Shown here in pieces: positions 54,566 to 64,000 of a stretch of 64,000 nt of DNA. The translations under genes and the position numbers were made by a program. This DNA is from Pseudomonas allokribbensis (lineage in GTDB: Bacteria > Pseudomonadota > Gammaproteobacteria > Pseudomonadales > Pseudomonadaceae). The first letter of the stretch is position 1. Each line of letters opens with the position of its first letter. The stretch is taken from positions 3,977,001-4,041,000 of the forward strand of contig NZ_CP062252.1 in NCBI RefSeq assembly GCF_014863605.1. Reading direction: 5' to 3'. The notes below the pieces were generated by a model. It had not been told where the DNA came from. It ran no database searches and saw only the letters and a program-made list of their open reading frames with translations.

Positions 54566-54775
54566 ATGACATCCAACCGCCTCATCGAACAGACCTATCG
54601 CACCTGGTCCAGCCCCATCCTGCTGGAGCTGAAAAAGCGCGAACACCAGATGGCGCCAGCCGAACGCCAGGCGCTTGAGAATGTGCTGGTGGAAAGACGA
54701 TTGCTGGACGTTGGCAACCCGAATGGCGTTGAACGACGAAAAGGCGCGGCGAGTAAAACCGACAATCCCGGGTAA
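54566..54775 (+). CDS. small hypothetical protein
   Basis: 69 residues from ATG 54566, which has AAGGAGA five bases upstream, a strong ribosome site. It starts TSNRLIEQTYRTWSSPILLE and is charged, with a helical middle (KKREHQMAPAERQALENVL) and a basic, disordered tail. It has no signal peptide or membrane helix. I recognise no family. It is convergent with the DHH phosphoesterase gene, five bases away. Confidence 0.55.
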   Translation: MTSNRLIEQTYRTWSSPILLELKKREHQMAPAERQALENVLVERRLLDVGNPNGVERRKGAASKTDNPG

Positions 54776-54780
54776 TCACT

Positions 54781-55710
54781 TCACCCGCCTGAGTTTGCGT
54801 TCAGCCCCAGGCTCAGTAGTTCCTTGCGCAAGATCGAGGGTTTTAGAAACGCCAACCCAGCCTGCCATTCCATCGGCAGCAAACGACTCAACTTCTGCTG
54901 GCTGACCACGGGTTCGGCCAGCAAACAACTTTTGCGTTGACTGATGCAGATGACGTTCAGCAACCAGTCATCACCCTGCCCGTCCATCCAGCGGCAAATC
55001 TCGCTGCGATACTTCTCGATCAGCGCGTCGGCATCCCATACGGTCATCTGCGCAAAAACCTCAGGCAACCGGCTTTCGGGTTTCATGCGTTTGAGATCGG
55101 CGGCCAATGCAGCCGACATGTCTGATTCGATGGCCGCCTGACATTCGAGGAAGTATTGCCCGGGCCAGTCCGCCGTGAGTTTCCCGTGTGGCGCGAGTTC
55201 GGCGTAGGCATCGATGTCCGCGGTTGTGGTCATTTGCCCGGTGAAATTCAGCGTGTTGTCCAGAATCGCCGTGGCCAGCAGCGCGGCGCTTTGCTCGCTG
55301 ATCTTCGAAATCAAACCTGCCGTTTCCCAACGTTGGAAAACCTGAGTTGCCGCCGCGCCGATCATGCGAATGTCGGCGGCAGATCCGAGTGTCTGTGCCC
55401 AATGGTCTTCGAAGCCCGGATGATGGTCGATGACTTCCACCACCCGATCGAGCGCGACCATCGGGTCGAAATGGTGGTAATCGGAGACGTCGACCAGAAT
55501 GAACTCATCGTTGGAGGTCGGGCGGTAATCGTGCAGCACCGCGCCCCAGCCGAGCACGGTGTTCGAAACGCTGGCGTTGGGTTTTGCGCTGCTGACGGCG
55601 CGGGCAGGAATGCCTTGCAGGTTGAGCAGTTCTGCGTAGGCGATGCAGCAGGCGTAGGCGTCGATGTCCAGATACGCCGAGCCTGAGGTGATGACTTTGA
55701 TGGGCGACAT
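54781..55710 (-). CDS. DHH-family phosphoesterase
   Basis: 309 residues. It begins with the metal-binding TSGSAYLDIDAYACCIAYAELLN (an Asp-x-Asp motif) and has VDVSDYHHFDP and the diagnostic VIDHHPGFEDHWA (DHH motif). This is the manganese-dependent pyrophosphatase/RecJ-like superfamily. Length and motif order fit small-molecule phosphoesterases or PPase-like enzymes better than RecJ or NrnA. The substrate is unknown. It is monocistronic, reading leftward like the adjacent amidohydrolase gene. Confidence 0.82.
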   Translation of the reverse strand: MSPIKVITSGSAYLDIDAYACCIAYAELLNLQGIPARAVSSAKPNASVSNTVLGWGAVLHDYRPTSNDEFILVDVSDYHHFDPMVALDRVVEVIDHHPGFEDHWAQTLGSAADIRMIGAAATQVFQRWETAGLISKISEQSAALLATAILDNTLNFTGQMTTTADIDAYAELAPHGKLTADWPGQYFLECQAAIESDMSAALAADLKRMKPESRLPEVFAQMTVWDADALIEKYRSEICRWMDGQGDDWLLNVICISQRKSCLLAEPVVSQQKLSRLLPMEWQAGLAFLKPSILRKELLSLGLNANSGG

Positions 55711-55772
55711 TGCGCGTCCCTGGCTTCCCTTTCAGGGGCGGCAACGTCGCACGTACAGATGACAGTTTCAAG

Positions 55773-57056
55773 TCAGGCGGCGCGCTGTCCTCCCGCCACC
55801 GCCGCCGAAGCCGCCAGCATCGCCCGCAGCAACACTGCACAGCCGGCCGCCAGATCGTCCGGCGCGGCGTTTTCGATTTCGTTGTGGCTGATGCCGCCTT
55901 CGCACGGCACGAAGATCATCCCGGCCGGGCCGAGTTCGGCGAGGAAGATTGCGTCGTGTCCGGCGCCGCTGACGATGTCCATGTGCGACAGGCCCAGACC
56001 TTTGGCGGCGCCACGCACGGCTTCAACGCAGCCTTTTTCGAAGTACAGCGGCGGGAAGTCGGCAGTCGGGGTCAGTTCATAGGTCAGGCCGTGTTCTTCG
56101 CAGGTCGCTTCGATGACTTGTTTCACCTCGCTGATCATCGAGTCGAGACGTGCCGGTTCCAGATGCCGGAAGTCGAGGGTCATGCGCACTTCGCCGGGAA
56201 TGACGTTGCGCGAGCCTGGATAGGCTTGCAGGCAACCGACCGTGCCGCAGGCGTGGGGTTGGTGGCCGAGGGCCGCGCGATTGACCGCGCCGACGATCAC
56301 CGAAGCGCCGACCAGAGCATCCTTGCGCAGGTGCATCGGGGTCGGGCCGGCGTGGGCTTCGACGCCGCGCAGTTTCAGGTCGAACCACTTCTGGCCCAGC
56401 GCGCCGAGTACTACGCCGATGGTTTTCTGTTCGTCTTCAAGGATTGGTCCTTGTTCGATGTGTGCTTCGAAATAGGCGCCGACCTTGTGCCCGCTGACCT
56501 TGCGCGGCCCGGCGTAGCCGATGGCGTTCAGTGCTTCACCGACGGTTACGCCGTCGGCATCGACCTTGGCCAGGATTTCTTCGAGGGTGAATTTTTCCGC
56601 GAACACGCCGGAGCCCATCATGCACGGGGCGAAGCGCGAGCCTTCTTCGTTGGTCCAGACCACCACTTCCAGCGGCGCCTCGGTTTCCACGCCCAGGTCA
56701 TTGAGGGTGCGCAGCACCTCGACCCCGGCCAGCACGCCGAAGCAGCCGTCGAACTTGCCGCCGGTGGGCTGGGTGTCAATGTGGCTGCCGGTCATCACCG
56801 GGGGCAGGTTCGGGTTGCGGCCGGGGCGGCGGGCGAAGATGTTGCCGACTTCATCGACCGTGACGCTGCAACCAGCGTCCTTGCACCACTGCACGAACAG
56901 GTCGCGGGCCTGGCGGTCGAGGTCCGTCAGGGCCAGGCGACAGACCCCGCCCTTGACCGTGGCGCCGAGTTTGGCGAGTTCCATGAGCGACGCCCACAAG
57001 CGATCGCGGTTGATGTGCTGATGGGTCGATTGCAGAACGTCTACGGCTGCGTTCAT
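55773..57056 (-). CDS. pydC: Zn-dependent M20-type amidohydrolase, probable beta-ureidopropionase
   Basis: 427 residues. The M20-like amidase/hydantoinase-carbamoylase family is seen in VMTGSHIDTQPTGGKFDGCFGVLAGVEVL (metal His/Asp), VVWTNEEGSRFAPCMMGSGVF (catalytic Glu pair) and EAHIEQGPILE. Members include N-carbamoyl-beta-alanine amidohydrolase, N-carbamoyl-amino acid amidohydrolase and allantoate amidohydrolase. The neighbouring dihydropyrimidinase and dihydropyrimidine dehydrogenase genes make beta-ureidopropionase the likely activity: hydrolysis of N-carbamoyl-beta-alanine to beta-alanine, CO2 and ammonia. It lies downstream of the permease gene in one operon (30-base gap). Confidence 0.85.
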   Translation of the reverse strand: MNAAVDVLQSTHQHINRDRLWASLMELAKLGATVKGGVCRLALTDLDRQARDLFVQWCKDAGCSVTVDEVGNIFARRPGRNPNLPPVMTGSHIDTQPTGGKFDGCFGVLAGVEVLRTLNDLGVETEAPLEVVVWTNEEGSRFAPCMMGSGVFAEKFTLEEILAKVDADGVTVGEALNAIGYAGPRKVSGHKVGAYFEAHIEQGPILEDEQKTIGVVLGALGQKWFDLKLRGVEAHAGPTPMHLRKDALVGASVIVGAVNRAALGHQPHACGTVGCLQAYPGSRNVIPGEVRMTLDFRHLEPARLDSMISEVKQVIEATCEEHGLTYELTPTADFPPLYFEKGCVEAVRGAAKGLGLSHMDIVSGAGHDAIFLAELGPAGMIFVPCEGGISHNEIENAAPDDLAAGCAVLLRAMLAASAAVAGGQRAA

Positions 57057-57086
57057 GGGGATCTCCTCAGGCAGTTCTTATGGGAA

Positions 57087-58571
57087 TTACAACGGCGATT
57101 TGACGACCACCGGGCTGGTCCGCATCGCGCACAACCCGTAATAGATCAACCCGCCCAGCGCCGAGCCGGTGAACCATCCGTAGCTGTAAAACCAGCTGAA
57201 TGCGCTGCTGCCCAGCGACAGCAGGGTCAGCACCACCGGCACGCCGAACGCGATGAACCCGGCCCAGTTCCACGCCGGGTACACGTCGTCGCGGTACAGG
57301 CCGGCCAGGTCCAGTTGCTGTTTCTTGATCAGGAAATAGTCCACCACCATGATCCCGGCGATCGGCCCGAGCAGGCTGGAATAGCCCAGCAGCCAGTTCG
57401 AATACACGGTTTCCAGGCTGACATCGGAGACAATCCATCCGAGTTTTTTCAGCAGTTCATGGCCCATCAGCGCCAGGCCGACGAACCCGGTGAGGATCAC
57501 CGCTTTGGTACGGTTGATCACCTTGGGGGCGATGTTCTGGAAGTCGTTGGTTGGCGAGACGATGTTGGCGGCGGTGTTGGTCGACAGCGTGGCGATGATG
57601 ATCAGCGCCATGGCCACCGCGACCCACACCGGGCTCTGGATATGGCCGATCAGGGTCACCGGATCGGAGACGCTGACACCCACCAGTTTCACCGACGCGG
57701 CGGTCATCACCACGCCCAGTGCGGCGAACAGGAACATGGTCAGCGGCAGGCCGAAAATCTGCCCGAGGATCTGATCCTTCTGGCTGCGGGCATATCGGCT
57801 GAAATCGGGAATGTTCAGCGAAAGGGTGGCCCAGAAACCGACCATCGCTGTCAGCCCGGCGGCGAAGTAACTGACCACGCTCGCACCTTCGGGACGCTTC
57901 GGCGGAATCGCCAGCAGTTCAGTCATCGACACATTGGGCATGGCCCACACCAGCAACCCGATGCCGACCGCCACCAGCAACGGTGCCGACAGGGTTTCCA
58001 GCCACTTGATCGACTCGGCTCCCCGAATCACCACCCACAGGTTCAGCGCCCAGAAAATCATGAAACCGATCACCTCCCCCGTCCCGCCGAGGGATTTCCA
58101 GCCCTCAAACACCGAGCCGAGAAACAGGTGAATCGCCAGCCCGCCGAACATGGTCTGGATGCCGAACCAGCCGCACGCCACCAGCGCCCGGATCAGGCAC
58201 GGCACGTTGGAGCCGAGAATCCCGAACGACGAACGCAGCAGTACGGGAAACGGAATCCCGTACTTGGTGCCGGGAAACGCGTTGAGCGTGAGAGGAATCA
58301 GGACGATGACGTTGGCAAACAGAATTGCCAGCAATGCCTCGCCAACGGTCAGGCCAAAGTACGCGGTGAGCACCCCGCCGAGGGTGTAGGTCGGCACGCA
58401 GATCGACATGCCGATCCACAGCGCGGTGATGTGCCATTTGTTCCAGGTTCGTTCGCGCACCTTGGTCGGTGCCATGTCGTGGTTGTAACGGGGACTGTCG
58501 AGGACGTCGCTGCCGGCTTCGAGCTCGAACAAGCCGTCGCGCTCGATCACTTGTGATCTGTTCTGTTGCAT
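57087..58571 (-). CDS. NCS1-family nucleobase/hydantoin permease
   Basis: 494 residues from ATG 58571 with GGAG five bases upstream. It has twelve membrane helices. The N-terminus (SPRYNHDMAPTKVRERTWNKWHITALWIGMSICVPTY) and the VRSSFGILGSNVPCLIRALVACGWFG-like region are typical of NCS1 transporters for uracil, allantoin or hydantoins (Mhp1 relatives). With the adjacent pathway genes it should import a pyrimidine or dihydropyrimidine/hydantoin by cation symport. It is the first gene of the leftward transcript, divergent from hydA. Confidence 0.88.
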   Translation of the reverse strand: MQQNRSQVIERDGLFELEAGSDVLDSPRYNHDMAPTKVRERTWNKWHITALWIGMSICVPTYTLGGVLTAYFGLTVGEALLAILFANVIVLIPLTLNAFPGTKYGIPFPVLLRSSFGILGSNVPCLIRALVACGWFGIQTMFGGLAIHLFLGSVFEGWKSLGGTGEVIGFMIFWALNLWVVIRGAESIKWLETLSAPLLVAVGIGLLVWAMPNVSMTELLAIPPKRPEGASVVSYFAAGLTAMVGFWATLSLNIPDFSRYARSQKDQILGQIFGLPLTMFLFAALGVVMTAASVKLVGVSVSDPVTLIGHIQSPVWVAVAMALIIIATLSTNTAANIVSPTNDFQNIAPKVINRTKAVILTGFVGLALMGHELLKKLGWIVSDVSLETVYSNWLLGYSSLLGPIAGIMVVDYFLIKKQQLDLAGLYRDDVYPAWNWAGFIAFGVPVVLTLLSLGSSAFSWFYSYGWFTGSALGGLIYYGLCAMRTSPVVVKSPL

Positions 58572-60632
<2,061 letters not shown>

Positions 60633-60656
60633 TTCCCTGATTCCCTGATTACCGAT

Positions 60657-60758
60657 GATCGTTCCCACGCTCTGCGTGGGAATGCAGCCCGTGACGCTCC
60701 GCGTCACTGGACGCGGAGCGTCCCTTGAGGCATTCCCACGCAGAGCGTGGGAACGATC
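60657..60758. repeat. REP/BIME cluster between hydA and preT
   Basis: The 29 bases at 60657-60685 are perfectly inverted at 60730-60758. Each arm is itself a REP palindrome (CGTTCCCACGCTCTGCGTGG and its reverse). Between them are two more small palindromes, GTGACGCTCCGCGTCAC (60690-60706) and GGACGCGGAGCGTCC (60708-60722). The element lies inside the operon and can form strong RNA hairpins that influence processing and the relative expression of preT/preA. Confidence 0.85.
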
Positions 60759-60821
60759 GACAACAAAAAACCACTGCCCGACAGAGGCAGAAAACCTCAA
60801 ATAACCGTGAGGCAAAAAACC

Positions 60822-62189
60822 GTGATCGAGACCCTGAATCATCTCCCGCACCCGCACGAAAGTGCGGCCGCCCTCGCCGGCCATTTCACTGATCTGGCAC
60901 CGCCGCTCAACGACCGTCAGGCGCATCTGGAAGCTTCGCGCTGCCTGTATTGCTACGACGCGCCGTGCGTGAATGCGTGCCCGAGCGAGATCGACATCCC
61001 GTCGTTCATCCGCAATATCCATCAGGACAACGTACCGGGTGCCGCGCAGAAAATCCTCTCGGCGAACATCCTCGGCGGCAGTTGCGCGCGGGTCTGTCCG
61101 ACCGAGATCCTCTGCCAGCAAGCCTGCGTGCGCAACAACGCCCACGAATGCGCGCCGGTGCTGATCGGCCTGCTGCAACGCTACGCCGTGGACAACGCGC
61201 ACTTCACCGAGCACCCGTTCCAGCGCGCCGCCGCCACAGGTAAACGCATTGCGGTGGTCGGTGCCGGCCCGGCGGGTCTGTCCTGTGCGCATCGCAGCGC
61301 CATGCACGGTCATGACGTGGTGATTTTCGAAGCGCGGGAGAAGGCTGGCGGGCTCAACGAATACGGAATCGCCAAATACAAACTGGTCGACGACTACGCG
61401 CAGAAGGAACTGGATTTCCTCCTGCAAATCGGCGGCATCGAAATCCGTCACGGCCAGAAACTCGGCGATAACCTGACCTTGAGCGAGCTGCATCAGCAGT
61501 TCGACGCGGTGTTCCTCGGCCTCGGCCTGAACGCCAGCAAGCAACTCGGCCTGGCCCACGAAGACGCGCCCGGCCTGCTCGCTGCCACCGACTACATCCG
61601 CGAACTGCGCCAGGCCGATGACCTGTCGCAACTGCCGCTGGCTGAACACTGCATCGTCCTCGGCGCCGGCAACACCGCCATCGACATGGCCGTGCAAATG
61701 GCCCGCCTCGGCGCCAGCGACGTCAACCTGGTCTATCGCCGTGCCGCGGCGGACATGGGCGCCACCGGCCACGAGCAGGACATCGCCAAGGCCAATCAGG
61801 TGCGGCTGCTGACCTGGGCGCAACCAGACGAAGTGCTGCTCGATGCTCAAGGCAAGGTGCGCGGCATGCGCTTCGCCCGTACGCATCTGGTGGAAGGTCG
61901 CCTGCAAACCACTGGCGAGACGTTCGAGCTGGCCGCCGATGCGATCTTCAAAGCCATCGGCCAAGCCTTCGACGGCAGCGCCCTCGCCGACCCACTGGCC
62001 CGCGAACTCAAGCGTCAGGGCGAACGGATTCAGGTCGATGAAAACCTGCGTACCAGCATCCCCGGCGTGTACGCCGGCGGCGACTGCACCAGCCTCGATC
62101 AGGACCTGACCGTGCAAGCGGTGCAACACGGCAAGCGCGCCGCCGAGGCGATCAACGCTCAACTGATGCTCAACGTGGAGGCTGCGTAA
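60822..62189 (+). CDS. preT: dihydropyrimidine dehydrogenase (NAD+) subunit PreT
   Basis: 455 residues from a GTG preceded by GTGAGG; the longer frame to 60747 is translated REP DNA. The N-terminal 4Fe-4S helical domain is LEASRCLYCYDAPCVNACPSEIDIP and GGSCARVCPTEILCQQACV. It is followed by FAD binding (VVGAGPAGLSCAHR, EAREKAGGLNEYGIAKYKL) and NAD binding (VLGAGNTAIDMAVQMARLG). The C-terminal GVYAGGDC motif completes the flavoprotein fold. It passes electrons between NAD(P)H and the PreA subunit for uracil or thymine reduction. It abuts preA directly. Confidence 0.93.
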   Translation: MIETLNHLPHPHESAAALAGHFTDLAPPLNDRQAHLEASRCLYCYDAPCVNACPSEIDIPSFIRNIHQDNVPGAAQKILSANILGGSCARVCPTEILCQQACVRNNAHECAPVLIGLLQRYAVDNAHFTEHPFQRAAATGKRIAVVGAGPAGLSCAHRSAMHGHDVVIFEAREKAGGLNEYGIAKYKLVDDYAQKELDFLLQIGGIEIRHGQKLGDNLTLSELHQQFDAVFLGLGLNASKQLGLAHEDAPGLLAATDYIRELRQADDLSQLPLAEHCIVLGAGNTAIDMAVQMARLGASDVNLVYRRAAADMGATGHEQDIAKANQVRLLTWAQPDEVLLDAQGKVRGMRFARTHLVEGRLQTTGETFELAADAIFKAIGQAFDGSALADPLARELKRQGERIQVDENLRTSIPGVYAGGDCTSLDQDLTVQAVQHGKRAAEAINAQLMLNVEAA

Positions 62190-63464
62190 ATGGCCGATCT
62201 CTCGATTGTCTTCGCCGGTATCAAAGCCCCCAACCCGTTCTGGCTGGCCTCCGCGCCGCCGACCGACAAGGCCTACAACGTGGTGCGCGCCTTCGAGGCC
62301 GGCTGGGGCGGCGTGGTCTGGAAAACCCTGGGTGAAGACCCGGCGGCGGTCAACGTCTCTTCGCGTTACTCGGCGCATTACGGCGCCAACCGCGAAGTGC
62401 TGGGCATCAACAACATCGAACTGATCACCGACCGCTCGCTGGAAATCAACCTGCGGGAAATCACCCAGGTTAAAAAAGACTGGCCGGATCGCGCGTTGAT
62501 CGTGTCACTGATGGTGCCCTGCGTCGAAGAGTCGTGGAAAAACATCCTGCCGCTGGTGGAAGCCACCGGCGCCGACGGCATCGAGCTGAACTTCGGTTGC
62601 CCCCACGGCATGCCCGAACGCGGGATGGGCGCGGCAGTCGGTCAGGTGCCGGAGTACGTCGAGCAGGTCACGCGCTGGTGCAAGACCTATTGCTCGCTGC
62701 CGGTGATCGTCAAACTCACACCGAACATCACCGACATCCGCGTCGCCGCCCGCGCCGCACACCGGGGCGGCGCCGATGCGGTGTCGCTGATCAACACCAT
62801 CAACTCGATCACCAGCGTCGACCTCGAACACATGGTCGCCCTGCCCACCGTCGGCAGCAAAAGCACCCACGGCGGTTATTGCGGCTCGGCGGTCAAACCG
62901 ATTGCACTGAACATGGTCGCGGAAATCGCCCGTGATCCACAGACTCAAGGCCTGCCGATCTGTGGCATCGGTGGTATCGGCAGTTGGCGCGATGCGGCGG
63001 AGTTCATTGCACTGGGCAGCGGTGCGGTGCAGGTGTGCACGGCGGCGATGCTCCACGGTTTCCGGATTGTCGATGAAATGAAGGATGGCTTGTCGCGGTG
63101 GATGGACAGTCAGGGCTACGCCAGCCTCGCCGAGTTTTCCGGGCGTGCGGTGGGCAATACGACCGACTGGAAGTACCTGGACATCAACTATCAGGTCATC
63201 GCGAAGATCGATCAGGAAGCGTGCATCGGTTGCGGGCGCTGCCACATTGCCTGCGAAGACACATCACACCAGGCAATCAGCAGCCTGAAACAGGCCGATG
63301 GCACGCACACATATGAAGTGATCGATGATGAGTGTGTGGGGTGCAATCTGTGTCAGATCACCTGCCCGGTGGCGGATTGCATCGAGATGGTGCCGATGGA
63401 GACGGGCAAGCCGTTTCTGGACTGGAATCATGATCCGAGGAATCCCTACCATGTAAGTGCCTGA
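62190..63464 (+). CDS. preA: dihydropyrimidine dehydrogenase (NAD+) subunit PreA
   Basis: 424 residues. A dihydroorotate-dehydrogenase-like FMN barrel (ASAPPTDKAYNVVRAFEAGWGGVVWKT; GIELNFGCPHGMPERGMGAAVGQ with the catalytic Cys; TVGSKSTHGGYCG) is followed by a C-terminal ferredoxin module. The module has two 4Fe-4S motifs, CIGCGRCHIACEDT and CVGCNLCQITCPVADC. With PreT it catalyses the first reductive step of pyrimidine degradation. Its ATG follows the preT stop with no gap. A REP palindrome follows the stop. Confidence 0.95.
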   Translation: MADLSIVFAGIKAPNPFWLASAPPTDKAYNVVRAFEAGWGGVVWKTLGEDPAAVNVSSRYSAHYGANREVLGINNIELITDRSLEINLREITQVKKDWPDRALIVSLMVPCVEESWKNILPLVEATGADGIELNFGCPHGMPERGMGAAVGQVPEYVEQVTRWCKTYCSLPVIVKLTPNITDIRVAARAAHRGGADAVSLINTINSITSVDLEHMVALPTVGSKSTHGGYCGSAVKPIALNMVAEIARDPQTQGLPICGIGGIGSWRDAAEFIALGSGAVQVCTAAMLHGFRIVDEMKDGLSRWMDSQGYASLAEFSGRAVGNTTDWKYLDINYQVIAKIDQEACIGCGRCHIACEDTSHQAISSLKQADGTHTYEVIDDECVGCNLCQITCPVADCIEMVPMETGKPFLDWNHDPRNPYHVSA

Positions 63465-63470
63465 GTCACA

Positions 63471-63502
63471 GATCGTTCCCACGTCGATGCGTGGGAACGA
63501 TC
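63471..63502. repeat. REP palindrome
   Basis: A perfect 13-base inverted repeat (GATCGTTCCCACG at 63471-63483 with its complement at 63490-63502) around a six-base loop. It lies between the convergent preA and TetR genes and belongs to the same family as 60657-60758. It could act as a transcript-end hairpin. Confidence 0.8.
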
Positions 63503-63504
63503 GA

Positions 63505-64000
63505 TCAAGGCTCCAACCCGATCCCCCGCAAAATCACACTCGTCACCGTCTGCACCGCCCGCTCGAACTGCATGTCCGACAACGGCTGATGCTCATTCAG
63601 AATGTTCACCTGGTGATCGAAGTCGGCATAGTGCTGGGTCGACGCCCAGATCATGTACAGCAGGCTCGACGGTTCCACCGGCAGAATCCGCTTGTCTTCC
63701 ACCCACTGCCGGATCTTCGCCTCTTTCATCTTCGCCCAGTCGTACAGGCTGACATCCAGCGCCTCACCCAGGGTCGGCGCGCCGTGGATGATTTCGTTGG
63801 CCCAGACTTTCGAGCCGTAAGGCCGGCTGCGCGAGTGGTTCATCTTGGCGCGGATGTAGCTGCTGAGCACCACCCGCGGATCATCGAACATCTCGAAGCA
63901 CAGGGCGTCCTGCTTCCACACTTCCAGCAGGTCGAACAGCACCGCGCTGTACAGCTCGCTCTTGGTCGAGAAGTAGTAATGCAGGTTGGAACGCGGCAAT
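63505..64000 (-). CDS. TetR-family regulator (RutR-like), cut by window end
   Basis: About 164 C-terminal residues; the start and most of the DNA-binding domain lie beyond the window. The visible part opens with the end of the helix-turn-helix (LPRSNLHYYFSTKSELYSAVL). A ligand-binding domain with FDDPRVVLSSYIRAKMNHSRSRPYGSKVWANEIIHGAP follows, typical of TetR_C_33/RutR-type regulators. Its position next to the pyrimidine genes suggests that it controls them in response to a pyrimidine or its breakdown product. Confidence 0.85.
   Translation of the reverse strand, partial: LPRSNLHYYFSTKSELYSAVLFDLLEVWKQDALCFEMFDDPRVVLSSYIRAKMNHSRSRPYGSKVWANEIIHGAPTLGEALDVSLYDWAKMKEAKIRQWVEDKRILPVEPSSLLYMIWASTQHYADFDHQVNILNEHQPLSDMQFERAVQTVTSVILRGIGLEP

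Overview
The window reads as a chromosomal segment of a fluorescent-group Pseudomonas. This rests on GC-rich coding sequence with strong G/C third positions, several Pseudomonas-typical small families (DUF2790, DUF1652, DUF1289, YwqK-type MORN proteins after vgrG), a cyanide-insensitive terminal oxidase, Pseudomonas-style REP palindromes at three places, and a type VI secretion locus of the kind common in P. fluorescens relatives. I saw no rRNA, tRNA, CRISPR array, intact insertion sequence or prophage. Species-level assignment is inference.

Layout. 1-6.4 kb: a DUF2790 periplasmic peptide and a heavy-metal type two-component pair, an MFS exporter divergent from a LysR regulator, a SleB-type cell wall hydrolase and a CAP-domain secreted protein. 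6.4-13.8 kb: a respiratory block, namely cioAB with a 50-residue accessory membrane peptide, a large FdhF/YdeP-like molybdoenzyme, and divergently moaA for molybdenum cofactor, followed by a bestrophin-like channel. 13.8-21.2 kb: an RstAB-like two-component pair, miaE, a tandem universal stress protein behind a perfect Anr/Fnr box, a DUF1289 protein and acnB with a long structured leader. 21.2-28.1 kb: a SulP transporter overlapping a ParB-like protein, a serine-type amino acid transporter, two very small membrane proteins, a tautomerase, an isochorismatase-like hydrolase behind a leader that looks like a classical attenuator, and a 2-hydroxyacid dehydrogenase.

28.1-48.6 kb: a complete type VI secretion system. 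tssA-M-L-K-J run leftward; tssB-C, hcp, tssE-F-G and clpV run rightward, followed by two small unannotated genes, vgrG, a MORN-repeat protein and an opposing PAAR-like gene. No fha, ppkA or pppA homologue is present. The two small genes (44289-44951 and 45049-45618) are the most interesting part of the window. They are diverged relatives of each other and both carry a Thr-x5-Cys-x14-His signature. This recalls the LxGC catalytic motif of the CNF1/BLF1 glutamine deamidase toxins, so I propose them as a tandem pair of candidate T6SS deamidase-fold effectors.

48.7-55.7 kb: an APH-like kinase/SDR pair, a TRIC channel and lipoprotein, a repeat-rich stretch, a DUF1652 protein, a PAS-LuxR regulator, a decayed LysR remnant, a small hypothetical and a DHH phosphoesterase. 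55.7-64 kb: a reductive pyrimidine catabolism cluster. An amidohydrolase and NCS1 permease run leftward; dihydropyrimidinase and the two-subunit dihydropyrimidine dehydrogenase (preT, preA) run rightward; a TetR regulator is cut by the window end. Together they would import a pyrimidine or hydantoin, reduce it, open the ring and release the beta-amino acid.
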